A stretch of DNA of 64,000 nt from an uncultured Caryophanales bacterium (GCA_949287425.1 CASEGJ010000004.1:62001-126000); one strand, 5' to 3'; counted from the first letter of the stretch, positions 35,262 through 44,947 are shown. Translations and numbers: made by a program. The notes: a model not told the origin generated them from the sequence alone.

Positions 35262-36033
35262 TCAGCGCATTAAGGCAAATAAGAAGTGAATATTTGGTAT
35301 GTGAAGTGCCAAAAAACACTTTTGATTAGTCTTTTTACCTTCTACAGTATCCATTTGAGCAGGAAAAGATATATTTCTATCTCTAACGTATCTAAAGTAA
35401 TCAGCTATAGTTCTGCTATGGTATATGCTTTTTTTCTTCACTCTTCTTATATTGGTACTTTTTAGGTCTTCTTTTTTTCATTTTGACCTTATTTCTCAAA
35501 TCTAGATTAGAGACTTCAAACACACCTCTATCGACGTAGTTATATAGAGTCATAATAGATTGAGTGACAATACTTTTATTAGCTTCTTTAATAGAATATA
35601 TTGATTGTCCTTTACGCGTGCCTTCAGATATACCGCTATTAAGATCAGCTAATTCTTCTGGTGATAGGTTAATACCATCTCTAGAGCTAGAAAGAAGGTC
35701 TTTGTATTCTCTATAGGCTTGATTAGGCCTATAGATATACATGTCTTTAATACAATGTCTTCTTTTCTCACAACCATTACAGACAAACGGAAATCTTTGT
35801 ACCTTCTTACAATGGATGTTATCAACGTTGTTGAATTTACGCTTTCCAGAGTTATCTATAGATTGTCTATGATGTTTAATCTCCTTTGAGACAGTACGTG
35901 GATCTTTATAAATCTCATCAGCAATATCGATAAGTTTCATATTTTGGTCTAAACAAGAAGCAATCTTAATTCTTTGTTCTAAAGTTAGATGCTTCCAATC
36001 GTAAATGTAATTAGTGGTTTTCTTATTTGGCAT
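35262..36033 (-). pseudogene. Truncated IS30-family transposase
   Basis: The first 205 codons hold the IS30 N-terminal helix-turn-helix (HLTLEQRIKIASCLDQNMKLIDIADEI, DPRTVSKEIKHHR) and a Cys-rich segment (CKKVQRFPFVCNGCEKRRHC). At 35428-35434 an A_AAA_AAG heptamer precedes a -1 change of frame; the new frame continues with AYHSRTIADYFRYV and the first catalytic Asp motif MDTVEGK, then ends at TGA 35262 (FALMR). The last two-thirds of the DDE domain is gone and no terminal inverted repeats were recognised, so the element is dead unless completed in trans. Confidence 0.85.
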
Positions 36034-36232
36034 AAGTCAGTGCCTCCTTTTTTCAATGACGCCAAACAAAATAAAGAAGGGTAATTTATTTTAACATGTA
36101 ACCTTGTGTAAAAGTAAATTGCAGTCTTAGTACGTAAAAAACGGAAGTTATTATTATAATTATCACTAAAAAACTTAAAACTAGACTAAAACAGAATTTT
36201 CTTGTACAATATAACCAAAAGTTGGTGATAAA

Positions 36233-37327
36233 ATGTCATATGAAGATAGAAAAAAATTATACAAAGAAATTGTTGAAGAAAGAAAAAATCCATTAATTGT
36301 TTATGTTACATCTATAAGGCCTAATTTGTCATCGCAAATGGCACCAGATGCAATACCATATATTATTGAACAAATTAATAATATTTCACAAGATGTTAAA
36401 AATATTGATTTTATGATAATTTCTAATGGTGGTGATCCAATTACTGCACAACGTATTCATTCATTATTAAGAGAAAGATTTGAAAAAATAAACATTTTAG
36501 TTCCATACGTTGCTTATAGTGCTGCAACAATTTTTACATTGGGTGCTGATAATATAATTATGGGGCAATATTCCAATCTAGGCCCAGTGGATCCACAGAT
36601 AACTTCACAAAAAAAGGATGGCAATGGCGCACTTAACAATTTACAATTTGGAAGTGAAGATTTGAGATATTTTATTGAATTCGTAAAGAAAGATATTGGA
36701 ATAAAAAGAGAAAAGAATAGACTCAAAGCCTGCGAAGAATTGATTTCTAATGTTGGTGGTAATATTATTGGGTTTGCTAAGAGAAGTCAACAATTATCTT
36801 TATATTTAAGCCAAAAGTTTTTATCTGAACATGGATATAGTAAAAGAAAAGTTGGTAATATTTCTAAAAGGCTAAACTCTTCCTATAACCACGCATATGC
36901 GGTAAGTAGGAAGGAAGCAATAGAAATTGGTTTAAAAGTAGAAAAACCTTCTGCAAAATTAGAAAAGTTAATGTGGCAAGTTTGGAAAAGTTTTGAAGCG
37001 GAAATGAAATGTGACGTTCCTTTTGACGCAATGGCTGAAATCATGAATAATCCAGATATTGCAAACCAAATAAATAAAATTCCTGTTATTTCGATTCCAG
37101 CAAATTTACCATCGCAATTTTATCCATCAATTGTTCAATCAATAATTCCACAATTGCAAGTTTCGACCCAAAGTTCTATTTCTATGCCTGTTCTCTTAGG
37201 ATGCATTGAATCAATAGATTTAGCATATAATATTAAAACAAACTTAAGTATACTGGCTTGGAGAAATTTTGATATGAGTATTGGAATAAATCTAACAACG
37301 TCTTCTGACGGATGGAAAAAAATATAA
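36233..37327 (+). CDS. SDH family Clp-fold serine proteinase
   Basis: A 364-residue protein of the SDH_sah family (Clp/SppA-like fold). Supporting segments are IEQINNISQDV, MIISNGGDPITAQRI (oxyanion loop), VPYVAYSAATIFTLGADNIIMG (nucleophile Ser in AYSAAT) and YSNLGPVDPQI. No signal peptide or TM segment, so it is soluble, unlike SppA. Biological role unknown. It lies next to the IS30 remnant in an accessory patch and a 56-codon gene follows, possibly its partner. Confidence 0.85.
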   Translation: MSYEDRKKLYKEIVEERKNPLIVYVTSIRPNLSSQMAPDAIPYIIEQINNISQDVKNIDFMIISNGGDPITAQRIHSLLRERFEKINILVPYVAYSAATIFTLGADNIIMGQYSNLGPVDPQITSQKKDGNGALNNLQFGSEDLRYFIEFVKKDIGIKREKNRLKACEELISNVGGNIIGFAKRSQQLSLYLSQKFLSEHGYSKRKVGNISKRLNSSYNHAYAVSRKEAIEIGLKVEKPSAKLEKLMWQVWKSFEAEMKCDVPFDAMAEIMNNPDIANQINKIPVISIPANLPSQFYPSIVQSIIPQLQVSTQSSISMPVLLGCIESIDLAYNIKTNLSILAWRNFDMSIGINLTTSSDGWKKI

Positions 37328-37343
37328 TAAGGTGAAAGTTAAT

Positions 37344-37514
37344 ATGAATTTAACAACAACAATAATTTTAAATAATAGCCCTTATCGTAGACAAACAACA
37401 AACGAAGGTGGTTTTTCTGTATCTTTTAAAGTTGACAATAAATTTAGTAAAATAGCTAGTAATATTGACAAAAATGATAAAAAAAATAATAAGGCTAGCA
37501 CTGCCTCTAAATAA
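37344..37514 (+). CDS. Small hypothetical protein following the SDH-type proteinase
   Basis: 56 residues from ATG 37344, preceded by AGGTGA at 37329 and starting 17 bp after the proteinase stop. Polar, Asn/Lys-rich, likely disordered towards the C-terminus (KNDKKNNKASTASK). The close spacing favours a real, cotranscribed gene, but the length leaves room for chance. The 200-bp spacer behind it shows nothing else convincing. Confidence 0.5.
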   Translation: MNLTTTIILNNSPYRRQTTNEGGFSVSFKVDNKFSKIASNIDKNDKKNNKASTASK

Positions 37515-37715
37515 TTGCATTAAAATATTTCGTCTTTAATACTTTAAGAAGTAAAAAAGTTATAGCTCATTATAATTGTTTTTTAGCTATTTTATTTTGA
37601 ATAAAATTAGATACATATTAAACGGAACTTACTATTATAATTATCTTAAATTGGATTTAATATTATTTATTATTGATTATTTTACCTATATACTAGTTAA
37701 TGTTAGAAGGTAAAA

Positions 37716-38186
37716 ATGTTTGATATTTCTATTGATAAATCTAAGCCATCTATATTAATTTCCGCCTGTTTATTAGGTAAAAAAGTTCGTTATAATGGAA
37801 AGATTTTAGATGTTAATCCTAAAATAAAACTCCTGGAAGAAAAATTTAATATAATTTTAGTTTGTCCAGAAGTTGAAGGTGGTTTATTAATTCCGCGTTC
37901 TCCTTCAGAAATTAAAGGTGATAAAGTTATAAATAAGTTGAATCAAGATGTAACTTCTAATTTTATTAAAGGAAGTTTAATCGGTTTAGAAAAAGTCAAA
38001 AAATACAATATTAAATACGCTTTATTAAAAGAAAAATCCCCTGCATGTGGATATAGATATATTTACGATGGCTCTTTTCAAAATAAGTTAATTGAAGGTA
38101 GTGGAATTTTTACTAGGATGTTAATTGAAAATAAGGTTGAAATATACACTTTAGATACTATCGATACTTTGTTAAAATCTCTATAA
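37716..38186 (+). CDS. DUF523 protein (TudS-like)
   Basis: A 156-residue DUF523 protein. The three conserved cysteines are present: SACLLG, VCPEVEGGL and KSPACG. In TudS of a Pseudomonas-related bacterium DUF523 binds a [4Fe-4S] cluster and removes sulfur from 2-thiouracil; here only the family is certain. GAAGG precedes the ATG. The end overlaps the end of dusB by 29 bp on the other strand. Confidence 0.9.
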   Translation: MFDISIDKSKPSILISACLLGKKVRYNGKILDVNPKIKLLEEKFNIILVCPEVEGGLLIPRSPSEIKGDKVINKLNQDVTSNFIKGSLIGLEKVKKYNIKYALLKEKSPACGYRYIYDGSFQNKLIEGSGIFTRMLIENKVEIYTLDTIDTLLKSL

Positions 38187-39117
38187 ATTCCTGTTTAGTT
38201 TTTGATTTTAATAACAGCGGTTTAATTTCTTTAGTTTGATCTAATCCTTTTAAATAGAAACAAGCTATACCTCTAAAAAGCATGCAGGCTTGTTGTTCAC
38301 CTTTTTCTTGAATTAGCAAATTAAGATGCTCTAACATATCGTCAAATTGATCGTGTCTATTTTTACTAGTTATAGGTAAATTATCTTCTTTTTCAATTAG
38401 ATTTTTAAATAGTCTAGGATATCCCATAATACTTCTTCCAAACATAAAAGCATCGGCGTTAGTTATTTTTTCCACTTCATCGATATTAGTTAAATCTATA
38501 TTTCCATTAGCGACAATAGGAATGTTTACGTTTTGTTTAATTTGATTAATCATATCGTAATGGACTATTCCAGAAAAACCTTCTTTTTGTAAACGACCAT
38601 GGACAGCTAACATACTTACTCCAGCTTGTTCAACTAGTTTAGCGATATCTAAATAGTTGAATTCTTTATAGCCAAGACGTATTTTACATATAACTGGACG
38701 TGATGAGATTTTTACCATTTCTCTAAGTAAGTGGTACATTTCATCTTCTCTTTGTTTAGTTAAATAAGATGAACCGGCTTTTTGTTTAATTACTTTAGGA
38801 ACTGGGCAACCGAAATTGAAATCTAAAAAATCGTAGACGCAATTGCTATCGACATATTTAACCGCCTCTAAAATATGGTTAGTTTCCCCACCAAAAAGCT
38901 GTAAAGCTAACTTGTTATCTTCTTTTTTATAAGGTAACATTTCTAAAGTTTTGTTGTTTTTATAGTTGATAGCATTACAGGAAATCATTTCAGTATAAGT
39001 TAAACTTGCTCCGTATTTATAGGCGAGTTTTCTACTAGCATAGCTAGTATAACCAGCTAAAGGAGCTTGAATATATCTATTATCTAATTCAATATCTGCG
39101 ATTTTAAATTTTTTCAT
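38158..39117 (-). CDS. dusB: tRNA-dihydrouridine synthase
   Basis: A 319-residue FMN enzyme reducing uridines in tRNA D-loops. DFNFGCPVPKV supplies the substrate-binding Asn and catalytic Cys. FGGE, VICKIRLGYKE, VHGRLQ and VANGNI with FGRSIMGYP follow in the family order of FMN-barrel residues. DusB (YacF) lies near ftsH in many Bacilli, as here. It follows ftsH on the same strand, but a hairpin at 39170 lies between. Confidence 0.93.
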   Translation of the reverse strand: MKKFKIADIELDNRYIQAPLAGYTSYASRKLAYKYGASLTYTEMISCNAINYKNNKTLEMLPYKKEDNKLALQLFGGETNHILEAVKYVDSNCVYDFLDFNFGCPVPKVIKQKAGSSYLTKQREDEMYHLLREMVKISSRPVICKIRLGYKEFNYLDIAKLVEQAGVSMLAVHGRLQKEGFSGIVHYDMINQIKQNVNIPIVANGNIDLTNIDEVEKITNADAFMFGRSIMGYPRLFKNLIEKEDNLPITSKNRHDQFDDMLEHLNLLIQEKGEQQACMLFRGIACFYLKGLDQTKEIKPLLLKSKTKQEFIEILTKYR

Positions 39118-39169
39118 AGCAAGTAATTTTATAATGTAACTTAATTTAAAAGCAAGTTATTAAACTAAA

Positions 39170-39199
39170 AGGCCGTTAAGTTTTGCTACTTAACGACCT
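39170..39199 (-). terminator. ftsH terminator
   Basis: On the minus strand AGGTCGTTAAGT pairs with ACTTAACGGCCT (one mismatch) and is followed by TTTTAG. Confidence 0.8.
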
Positions 39200-39207
39200 A
39201 AGTTTAT

Positions 39208-41922
39208 TTATTTTTTGTTGTTTTTGTCTTTTGAATCTTTTTCGTCTTGCTTTAAAGCGGATTTTAATTCATCTGAGACTTTTTTTGCTTTGCTAGTTTG
39301 CTCTTTAGTTGGTAAGTTATCTTGATATGTATAGCTTGTTAATTTATTTATAGATTGAGAAGTAACTTTAACAAAGATAACATCAACACCAGTTTCTTGT
39401 TCAATGTAATTACCGAAATCTTCAGGTGTACTAGCAAATTGAGACCAAAGTTCTTTACTAGCGATAATAGAAACAGCAGGTCTAGTTAACTTATCAGAAG
39501 GAGCTTGACCGATAGCTTGAGATTTAGTTAAGAAAGAATATGTAGATTCTTTAACTATTTTTTGAGCGCCTCTATAAGTTATGTTTCTAGCATCTTTATC
39601 ATCATTAGAATTAGCTTCAGCAAATAGAATAATTAAAGCGGTAGATAAGGAAAGATCTTTTAAACCTTTTTGGAATGATAATCCTTTTTCATCAAGATGT
39701 AACTCTTGATTTGGTTTAGCAGTTTCTATTTTTTTAGTTTCTTCTAAAGAATCAGGCTTATTTTCTAAGTTAGATTTATTCTCTTCTTTATTAGTAGAAG
39801 CATCAGAATTAGAATCAGTATTTGAATTAGAATTCTCTTCTTTTACCTCTTCAATAGGCTTAGGTTCTATTTTAGGTGGAAGAGTTTTATGTTCTAATAA
39901 GTAATCGATTTGTTCTGCTGTGATAGTCTCTTTTTCCAATAAGGTTTTAGCGATTAATTCAACATCGGCTTTATATTGAAGTAGGATGTTGCGGCAGTTT
40001 TCGTGAGCTTCGTTAATTATCGTTCTAACAGCTTTATCGATTTCGAAAGCAACCTGAGTAGAATAGTTAGCTTGCTGAGAAGTATAATCTCTTCCTAAGA
40101 AGACCGAGCCGGTATTTTTTTCATATTGAATAGGACCTAGTTCAGACATACCATATTCAGTAACCATCATCCTAGCGATTCTAGTAGCTTGTTCAATATC
40201 GTTACTAGCTCCAGTAGAAATATCTCCAAAGAAGATTTCTTCAGAAGTTCTTCCTCCAAGCAAACCAGTAATTTGAGCGATAAGTTCTTCTTTAGTAAGA
40301 ACGAATCTATCAGTTTCAGGAGTCATTAGAACATGACCGCCAGTTCTTCCTCTAGGAATAATAGTGATTCTTTGAACTTTTTCTGAATGCTGCAATCTAA
40401 TGCCGATAACAGCATGTCCAGATTCATGGTAAGCGACTCTTTTTCTTTCAGCTTCAGACATTCCGCGATTAGTCTTAGCTGGACCAGCTATTGATCTATC
40501 GATAGCTTCATCGATATCATCCATATCGATGGCTGATTTTTTGCTTCTAACTGCTAAGATAGCAGCATCATTTAAAATGTTAGCTAAATCAGCCCCGGAA
40601 AAGCCGACAGTTCTACTAGCGATAGCAGCAAAATCTACATCTTTAGCGATGACTTTATTTCTAGCATGAACTTTTAAGATAGCTTCTCTACCATCTTTAT
40701 CTGGTAAATCGACTGTGATTTGTCTATCGAAACGTCCGGCTCTTGTTAAAGCTGGATCAAGGACATCAGCTCTATTAGTAGCGGCCATAACAATAACGCC
40801 AGAATTATCTTCAAAGCCATCCATTTCAACTAAGAGTTGGTTGAGTGTTTGTTCTCTTTCATCATTACCTCCACCCATACCGGCGCCTCTTTGTCTACCG
40901 ACAGCATCAATTTCATCAATAAAGATTAAACAAGGAGCGTTTTGTTTGGCGGTTTTAAACATATCTCTAACTCTACCAGCACCGACACCGACATACATTT
41001 CGACAAAATCGGAACCAGAAATAGAGTAGAAAGGAACATCAGCTTCACCAGCAACGGCTTTAGCTAAAAGGGTTTTACCAGTTCCAGGAGGGCCTACTAA
41101 AAGGAAGCCTTTAGGTAATTTAGCACCTAGTTTAGTATAGTTTTTACCATTGTGGAAATAATCGACAAGTTCGACTAATTCCGCTTTAACTTCATCGCAG
41201 CCTGCGACATCTTTAAATTTGACGTTAGTGTGAGTTTGTCTTCTGGCTCTAGATGAATTAAATGACATTTGCTGAGAATTCATTGAACCCATAGCACCAG
41301 AAATAGATCTAGATAATCTATAAGTTAAATAGATACCTAAAGCTATTACTACACCCCATAAAAGAATGGAAGGTAAGATAGATGACCAGTTAGTTTGAGT
41401 AGTATAATCGACAATAGAAAGTCTATCTCCATTATAGTAAGAAAGAGTTTGACCAGAATCAGCTGTATAAGTTCTATTAGTAATAATTAAATCAAAATTA
41501 TATAAAGCCTTATTGGATTCAGGATTGTTTGTTAATGATATCGTAGCTGTAAAAGAAACAACTCTCGATCTGTTATTTTCATCATATTGTCTATAGTTAC
41601 CAGCGATTTGTCTATAGTTAGCTTCACCATGGTCAGCATATGATAAGTAAGTTACTTCTTCACTAGCTAAAATTTTAGTTAATGCACCAGCATTATCAAA
41701 TATCAAATTGCCATTTTGATCTTTTACTAAGTTGCCATTTTCATCTCTTCTTACTTCACCAGATAAATCAGCTTGAGTATATTTAACTCCGGAATTAGAA
41801 GTAAACCTAGTGACAAAGACACCGATAAATATAGCTATTAAAGCAAAAGCTAACAAATACCATAACCAAGGCGATTTTCTTTTATAGTTAGCGCTGTTAT
41901 TTTTGTTATCAGGGGTTTGCAT
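39208..41922 (-). CDS. ftsH: ATP-dependent zinc metalloprotease FtsH, with long C-terminal extension
   Basis: A 904-residue membrane AAA protease that degrades misfolded membrane proteins. TM segments lie at about 18-38 and 183-203 and flank an extracytoplasmic domain of some 145 residues. The AAA motor has Walker A GPPGTGKT (277-284) and Walker B LIFIDEIDA; zinc site HESGH is at 499-503. The normal protein ends near residue 688. About 215 residues are added: an Asn/Ser/Glu-rich linker (about 690-750) and a folded-looking region to about 880. AGGAGG precedes the ATG. Confidence 0.96.
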   Translation of the reverse strand: MQTPDNKNNSANYKRKSPWLWYLLAFALIAIFIGVFVTRFTSNSGVKYTQADLSGEVRRDENGNLVKDQNGNLIFDNAGALTKILASEEVTYLSYADHGEANYRQIAGNYRQYDENNRSRVVSFTATISLTNNPESNKALYNFDLIITNRTYTADSGQTLSYYNGDRLSIVDYTTQTNWSSILPSILLWGVVIALGIYLTYRLSRSISGAMGSMNSQQMSFNSSRARRQTHTNVKFKDVAGCDEVKAELVELVDYFHNGKNYTKLGAKLPKGFLLVGPPGTGKTLLAKAVAGEADVPFYSISGSDFVEMYVGVGAGRVRDMFKTAKQNAPCLIFIDEIDAVGRQRGAGMGGGNDEREQTLNQLLVEMDGFEDNSGVIVMAATNRADVLDPALTRAGRFDRQITVDLPDKDGREAILKVHARNKVIAKDVDFAAIASRTVGFSGADLANILNDAAILAVRSKKSAIDMDDIDEAIDRSIAGPAKTNRGMSEAERKRVAYHESGHAVIGIRLQHSEKVQRITIIPRGRTGGHVLMTPETDRFVLTKEELIAQITGLLGGRTSEEIFFGDISTGASNDIEQATRIARMMVTEYGMSELGPIQYEKNTGSVFLGRDYTSQQANYSTQVAFEIDKAVRTIINEAHENCRNILLQYKADVELIAKTLLEKETITAEQIDYLLEHKTLPPKIEPKPIEEVKEENSNSNTDSNSDASTNKEENKSNLENKPDSLEETKKIETAKPNQELHLDEKGLSFQKGLKDLSLSTALIILFAEANSNDDKDARNITYRGAQKIVKESTYSFLTKSQAIGQAPSDKLTRPAVSIIASKELWSQFASTPEDFGNYIEQETGVDVIFVKVTSQSINKLTSYTYQDNLPTKEQTSKAKKVSDELKSALKQDEKDSKDKNNKK

Positions 41923-42001
41923 TGTATTCCTCCTTTAATAAATAGCTATTTATAGTTTATATCAAAAAACATTAAAATAAACTTAAAATACGCTATTTCA
42001 A

Positions 42002-42727
42002 TTATTGATTATCAACTTTTTCAAGATCGGAGAATTTTAAATCGACAGTAGTATAACGTCCAAAGAAGTAAATGGAAACTTTGGCTTTAGAGTTAGCGAC
42101 ATCAACTTCAGTGATTTCACCAGTTTCTTCAGCGAAAGGTCCTTCCAAAATTTTAACAGTTTCACCGACAGTGTAATCTGATCTAATTTCAGGAGTGATT
42201 AAATTCATAGCTTTCAAAATAGGAAGCATATCTTCTCTAGGAAGTGGGAAAGGTTTAGTTCCTGAACCAGAAGAACCGACAATACCAGTTACACCAGGTG
42301 TGTTTCTAATAACATACCAAGCTTCATCAGTCATGATAGCTTCAACGAAAATATAACCTGGGTAGAGGTTTTTAATTTTAAATCTCTTTTCTCCATTTTT
42401 ATCCACTTTTTGTAAACCGGTTTTTTTATCGATTTCAGGTATTTTCTTTTCAGGGACAATAATTCTAAAGATTTCGTTTTGAAGATTCATTGAAACTTTT
42501 CTCTGTTCAAGATAGTCAGCAACTATTCTTTCTCTTGAAGAATATGTATTAGCGACATACCATTGAGGAACAGTTTCTCCACTAGTAGGAACTTCAGTTT
42601 CACTATTTTCTGTCATTTTATTTTCTTCAACTTTGTCATTGAGATTTTCTTCTTTGTTTTCAGTCTCTAATTCAGGGTTATCATTTTCTGTTTCAAAAAC
42701 ATTTTTTTCATCGTTAATATTAAACAT
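42002..42727 (-). CDS. nusG: Transcription termination/antitermination factor NusG
   Basis: A 241-residue protein. Residues 55-180 form the NGN domain (VPQWYVANTYSSRERIVADYL; LYPGYIFVEAIMTDEAWYVIRNTPGVTGIVGS in parts) that binds RNA polymerase. The KOW domain follows (VKILEGPFAEETGEI). The first 55 residues are an acidic, Glu/Asn-rich extension not seen in normal NusG. AAAGGAGG precedes the ATG 15 bases after secE. The cluster rpmG-secE-nusG is conserved, though rplK and rplA do not follow. Confidence 0.96.
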   Translation of the reverse strand: MFNINDEKNVFETENDNPELETENKEENLNDKVEENKMTENSETEVPTSGETVPQWYVANTYSSRERIVADYLEQRKVSMNLQNEIFRIIVPEKKIPEIDKKTGLQKVDKNGEKRFKIKNLYPGYIFVEAIMTDEAWYVIRNTPGVTGIVGSSGSGTKPFPLPREDMLPILKAMNLITPEIRSDYTVGETVKILEGPFAEETGEITEVDVANSKAKVSIYFFGRYTTVDLKFSDLEKVDNQ

Positions 42728-42741
42728 AATTCAATCCTCCT

Positions 42742-43020
42742 TTATTTAATTGAGTTTTTAAAAAGTGCAATAGCGGCTTGGACAGCACTAGCGCTAGCTG
42801 ATGAAGAATCGCTAGAAGTAGAAGATTCACTAGGATTAATTTGTTCAAAGCCATGTAAGATATTAGCGGTAATCCAGTCTTCAAAATAGATTACTAGACC
42901 AGTTAATAAACCGATGATACAAACAGTTAAAACCGAAGTCCAGAGCTGTCTTTTCTTCGGCCAACGAATTCTTCTAGCTTCAAAAGCTACACCTTTAAAA
43001 TACGATTTTATTTTTCTCAT
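42742..43020 (-). CDS. secE: Preprotein translocase subunit SecE
   Basis: A 92-residue SecE with the amphipathic helix and conserved EARRIRWPKKRQL followed by one TM segment (about 29-48). About 30 residues of Ser/Ala-rich tail (ESSTSSDSSSASASA) follow, longer than usual. It clamps SecY in the SecYEG channel that works with SecA, encoded in this window. It starts five bases after rpmG and lies before nusG. Confidence 0.93.
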   Translation of the reverse strand: MRKIKSYFKGVAFEARRIRWPKKRQLWTSVLTVCIIGLLTGLVIYFEDWITANILHGFEQINPSESSTSSDSSSASASAVQAAIALFKNSIK

Positions 43021-43025
43021 AATAA

Positions 43026-43169
43026 TTACCTTGTTTCCTTATGGAGAGTGTGTTTGTTACATTTTGGACAAAATTTGTTTACTTCCATTCTCTGTTCACC
43101 TTTTTTCTTAGTGACAATGTAGTTTCTAGATAAACATTGGCTGCAAACAAGTATAACTTTTTCTCGCAT
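43026..43169 (-). CDS. rpmG: 50S ribosomal protein L33
   Basis: A 47-residue ribosomal protein. It reads [19 protein letters not shown] and ends HTLHKETR. The zinc-binding cysteine pairs (CSQC, CPKC) make it the C+ type, independent of zinc-starvation replacement. GAAAGGAAAA precedes ATG 43169. It heads the rpmG-secE-nusG operon behind a strong promoter. Confidence 0.95.
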   Translation of the reverse strand: MREKVILVCSQCLSRNYIVTKKKGEQRMEVNKFCPKCNKHTLHKETR

Positions 43170-43227
43170 TTAAAAACTTTTTCCTTTCTATTAACAATTT
43201 TTATTACTATGTAATGTCAATACAAAT

Positions 43228-43255
43228 ATTATATTCAAAATTTCAAGCATGTCAA
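43228..43255 (-). promoter_or_regulatory. rpmG-secE-nusG promoter
   Basis: TTGACA (43250-43255), 16-bp spacer, TATAAT (43228-43233) on the minus strand, with the -35 box abutting the metG stop. A second TTGACA (43215-43220) lies further on. Confidence 0.85.
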
Positions 43256-44851
43256 TTAGTTATTTTTACCATCTATAAGTTCGGTTAAATATTTAGTCTC
43301 AATTTCAACATCAAGACGCGGGAATAAAATTTGAGGAGGGTTATTTTTGATTCCAGATAATTTACCTATTTCTTTAATAGATGAATAAGTTTGAAGTGAA
43401 CTAGGGACATTTAATTGTTCTAAGGCTAATTTAGCTTTAGTAACTAGGAAAGGTTGAAGTATGATAGAAGAGATTCTTAAAACTTCTTCTAAAGCGTACA
43501 TCGATTGTTCTAATTCATCTTTTTTATTAGGATCTTTAGCTAAAATCCAAGGAGCTTGAACTTCGATAAATTTATTACCTAAATCTAGGATGGACATACA
43601 GCAACTTGCACCTTTAGTTAAATTGTATTTATCCATATTATTTTGATATTCATCTAAGAGTTTAAACATATCAGAATATAATTTATTGATGTTTTCACTA
43701 TCGATAGGTTTATAGTTAGGAACGACACTATTAAAATACTTTTTGACCATATTTAAAGTTCTATTTAATAGGTTTCCATAGTTATTGACAAGATCACTAT
43801 TTATTCTTTCAATAAACTGTTTTGGAGTAAAAGTACCATCCTCACCGATAACTATTTCTCTAACCATATAATAGCGTAAAGCGTCTAATGAATATCTTTC
43901 AATTAATGGTAGTGGAGAAGGGGCGTTACCTAGAGATTTAGATAATTTAACCCCACTTCTAGTAAGTAATAAACCGTGAATATAAATAGTATCAGGTAAT
44001 CTTAAATTTAAAGCCATCAATAAAATAGGCCAATAAATAGAATGGAATCTATTTATTTCTCTTCCGGCAAACTGGACGATAGTAGCTTGATCTGACCAAT
44101 ATTTATTAAATAGAGAATCATCGTTAGAAAGATAACCTAAAGCGGAGATGTAATTTAATAAAGCGTCGATCCAAACATAGATAACTTGGTCAGGATCTTC
44201 TAAGCAAGGAATACCCCATTTAACATCTTGTCTAGTTATACAAAGATCTTCTAATCCAGGTAAAACAAAAGTGTTTAGCATTTCGTTTAATTTTCCACCT
44301 GGAACAAAATCAGGATGAGATTTATAAAATTCTAAAAGTTGAGGGACGTATTTTTTACAATTTAAGAAGTAAGCTTTTTGAGCCTCTTTATGAACTTGTC
44401 TACCACAATCAGGACAAGTGTGATTCTCTCCAACTTGACTTTCAGTCCAGAAAGATTCACAGGAAGTACAATACCAGCCCTCATAATTTCCTTGGTAAAT
44501 ATCACCTTGTTCAACTAATTTATGAAAAACTTTTTGAACGCATTCAACGTGTTTTGGATCGCTAGTTCTAATAAATTTATCAAAAGAAATTCCCATTTCT
44601 TTCCAGTTTTGGATGAAGTTTAAATATATTTTATCGACAAAATCTTGAGGAGACATGTTGTTAGCTTGAGCGTTTTTAGCAATTTTTTCACCGTGTTCAT
44701 CTGAACCGGTTAAAAAGAAGACATCGTTTCCTTTTAATCTTTCATATCTAGCTAAGGTATCAGCAATAGTTTCACAATAAGCATGTCCGATATGAAGGTT
44801 AGCGGAAGCATAGTAGATAGGTGTAGTAATATAAAAATATTTTTTAAGCAT
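43256..44851 (-). CDS. metG: Methionyl-tRNA synthetase
   Basis: A 531-residue class I synthetase charging tRNA-Met. HIGH-like motif HIGHAYCE, a zinc knuckle (CTSCESFW, CPDCG) and KLSKSLGN (KMSKS) are all visible, with the anticodon-binding helices behind. The C-terminal EMAP-like dimerisation domain of longer MetRS proteins is absent. It stands between rpmE and the rpmG operon on the same strand. GGAGG precedes the ATG. Confidence 0.97.
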   Translation of the reverse strand: MLKKYFYITTPIYYASANLHIGHAYCETIADTLARYERLKGNDVFFLTGSDEHGEKIAKNAQANNMSPQDFVDKIYLNFIQNWKEMGISFDKFIRTSDPKHVECVQKVFHKLVEQGDIYQGNYEGWYCTSCESFWTESQVGENHTCPDCGRQVHKEAQKAYFLNCKKYVPQLLEFYKSHPDFVPGGKLNEMLNTFVLPGLEDLCITRQDVKWGIPCLEDPDQVIYVWIDALLNYISALGYLSNDDSLFNKYWSDQATIVQFAGREINRFHSIYWPILLMALNLRLPDTIYIHGLLLTRSGVKLSKSLGNAPSPLPLIERYSLDALRYYMVREIVIGEDGTFTPKQFIERINSDLVNNYGNLLNRTLNMVKKYFNSVVPNYKPIDSENINKLYSDMFKLLDEYQNNMDKYNLTKGASCCMSILDLGNKFIEVQAPWILAKDPNKKDELEQSMYALEEVLRISSIILQPFLVTKAKLALEQLNVPSSLQTYSSIKEIGKLSGIKNNPPQILFPRLDVEIETKYLTELIDGKNN

Positions 44852-44896
44852 ATTTCCTCCAAAATAACACTATAATTATAAACAAAATAGGAATAT

Positions 44897-44927
44897 AAAA
44901 AAAGGATATAAGCAAATAGCTTATACC
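44897..44927 (-). terminator. rpmE terminator
   Basis: On the minus strand GGTATAAGC pairs with GCTTATATCC (one bulge), followed by seven T (44897-44903). It separates rpmE from metG. Confidence 0.8.
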
Positions 44928-44947
44928 CTAAATAGCCTTTTTAAATC

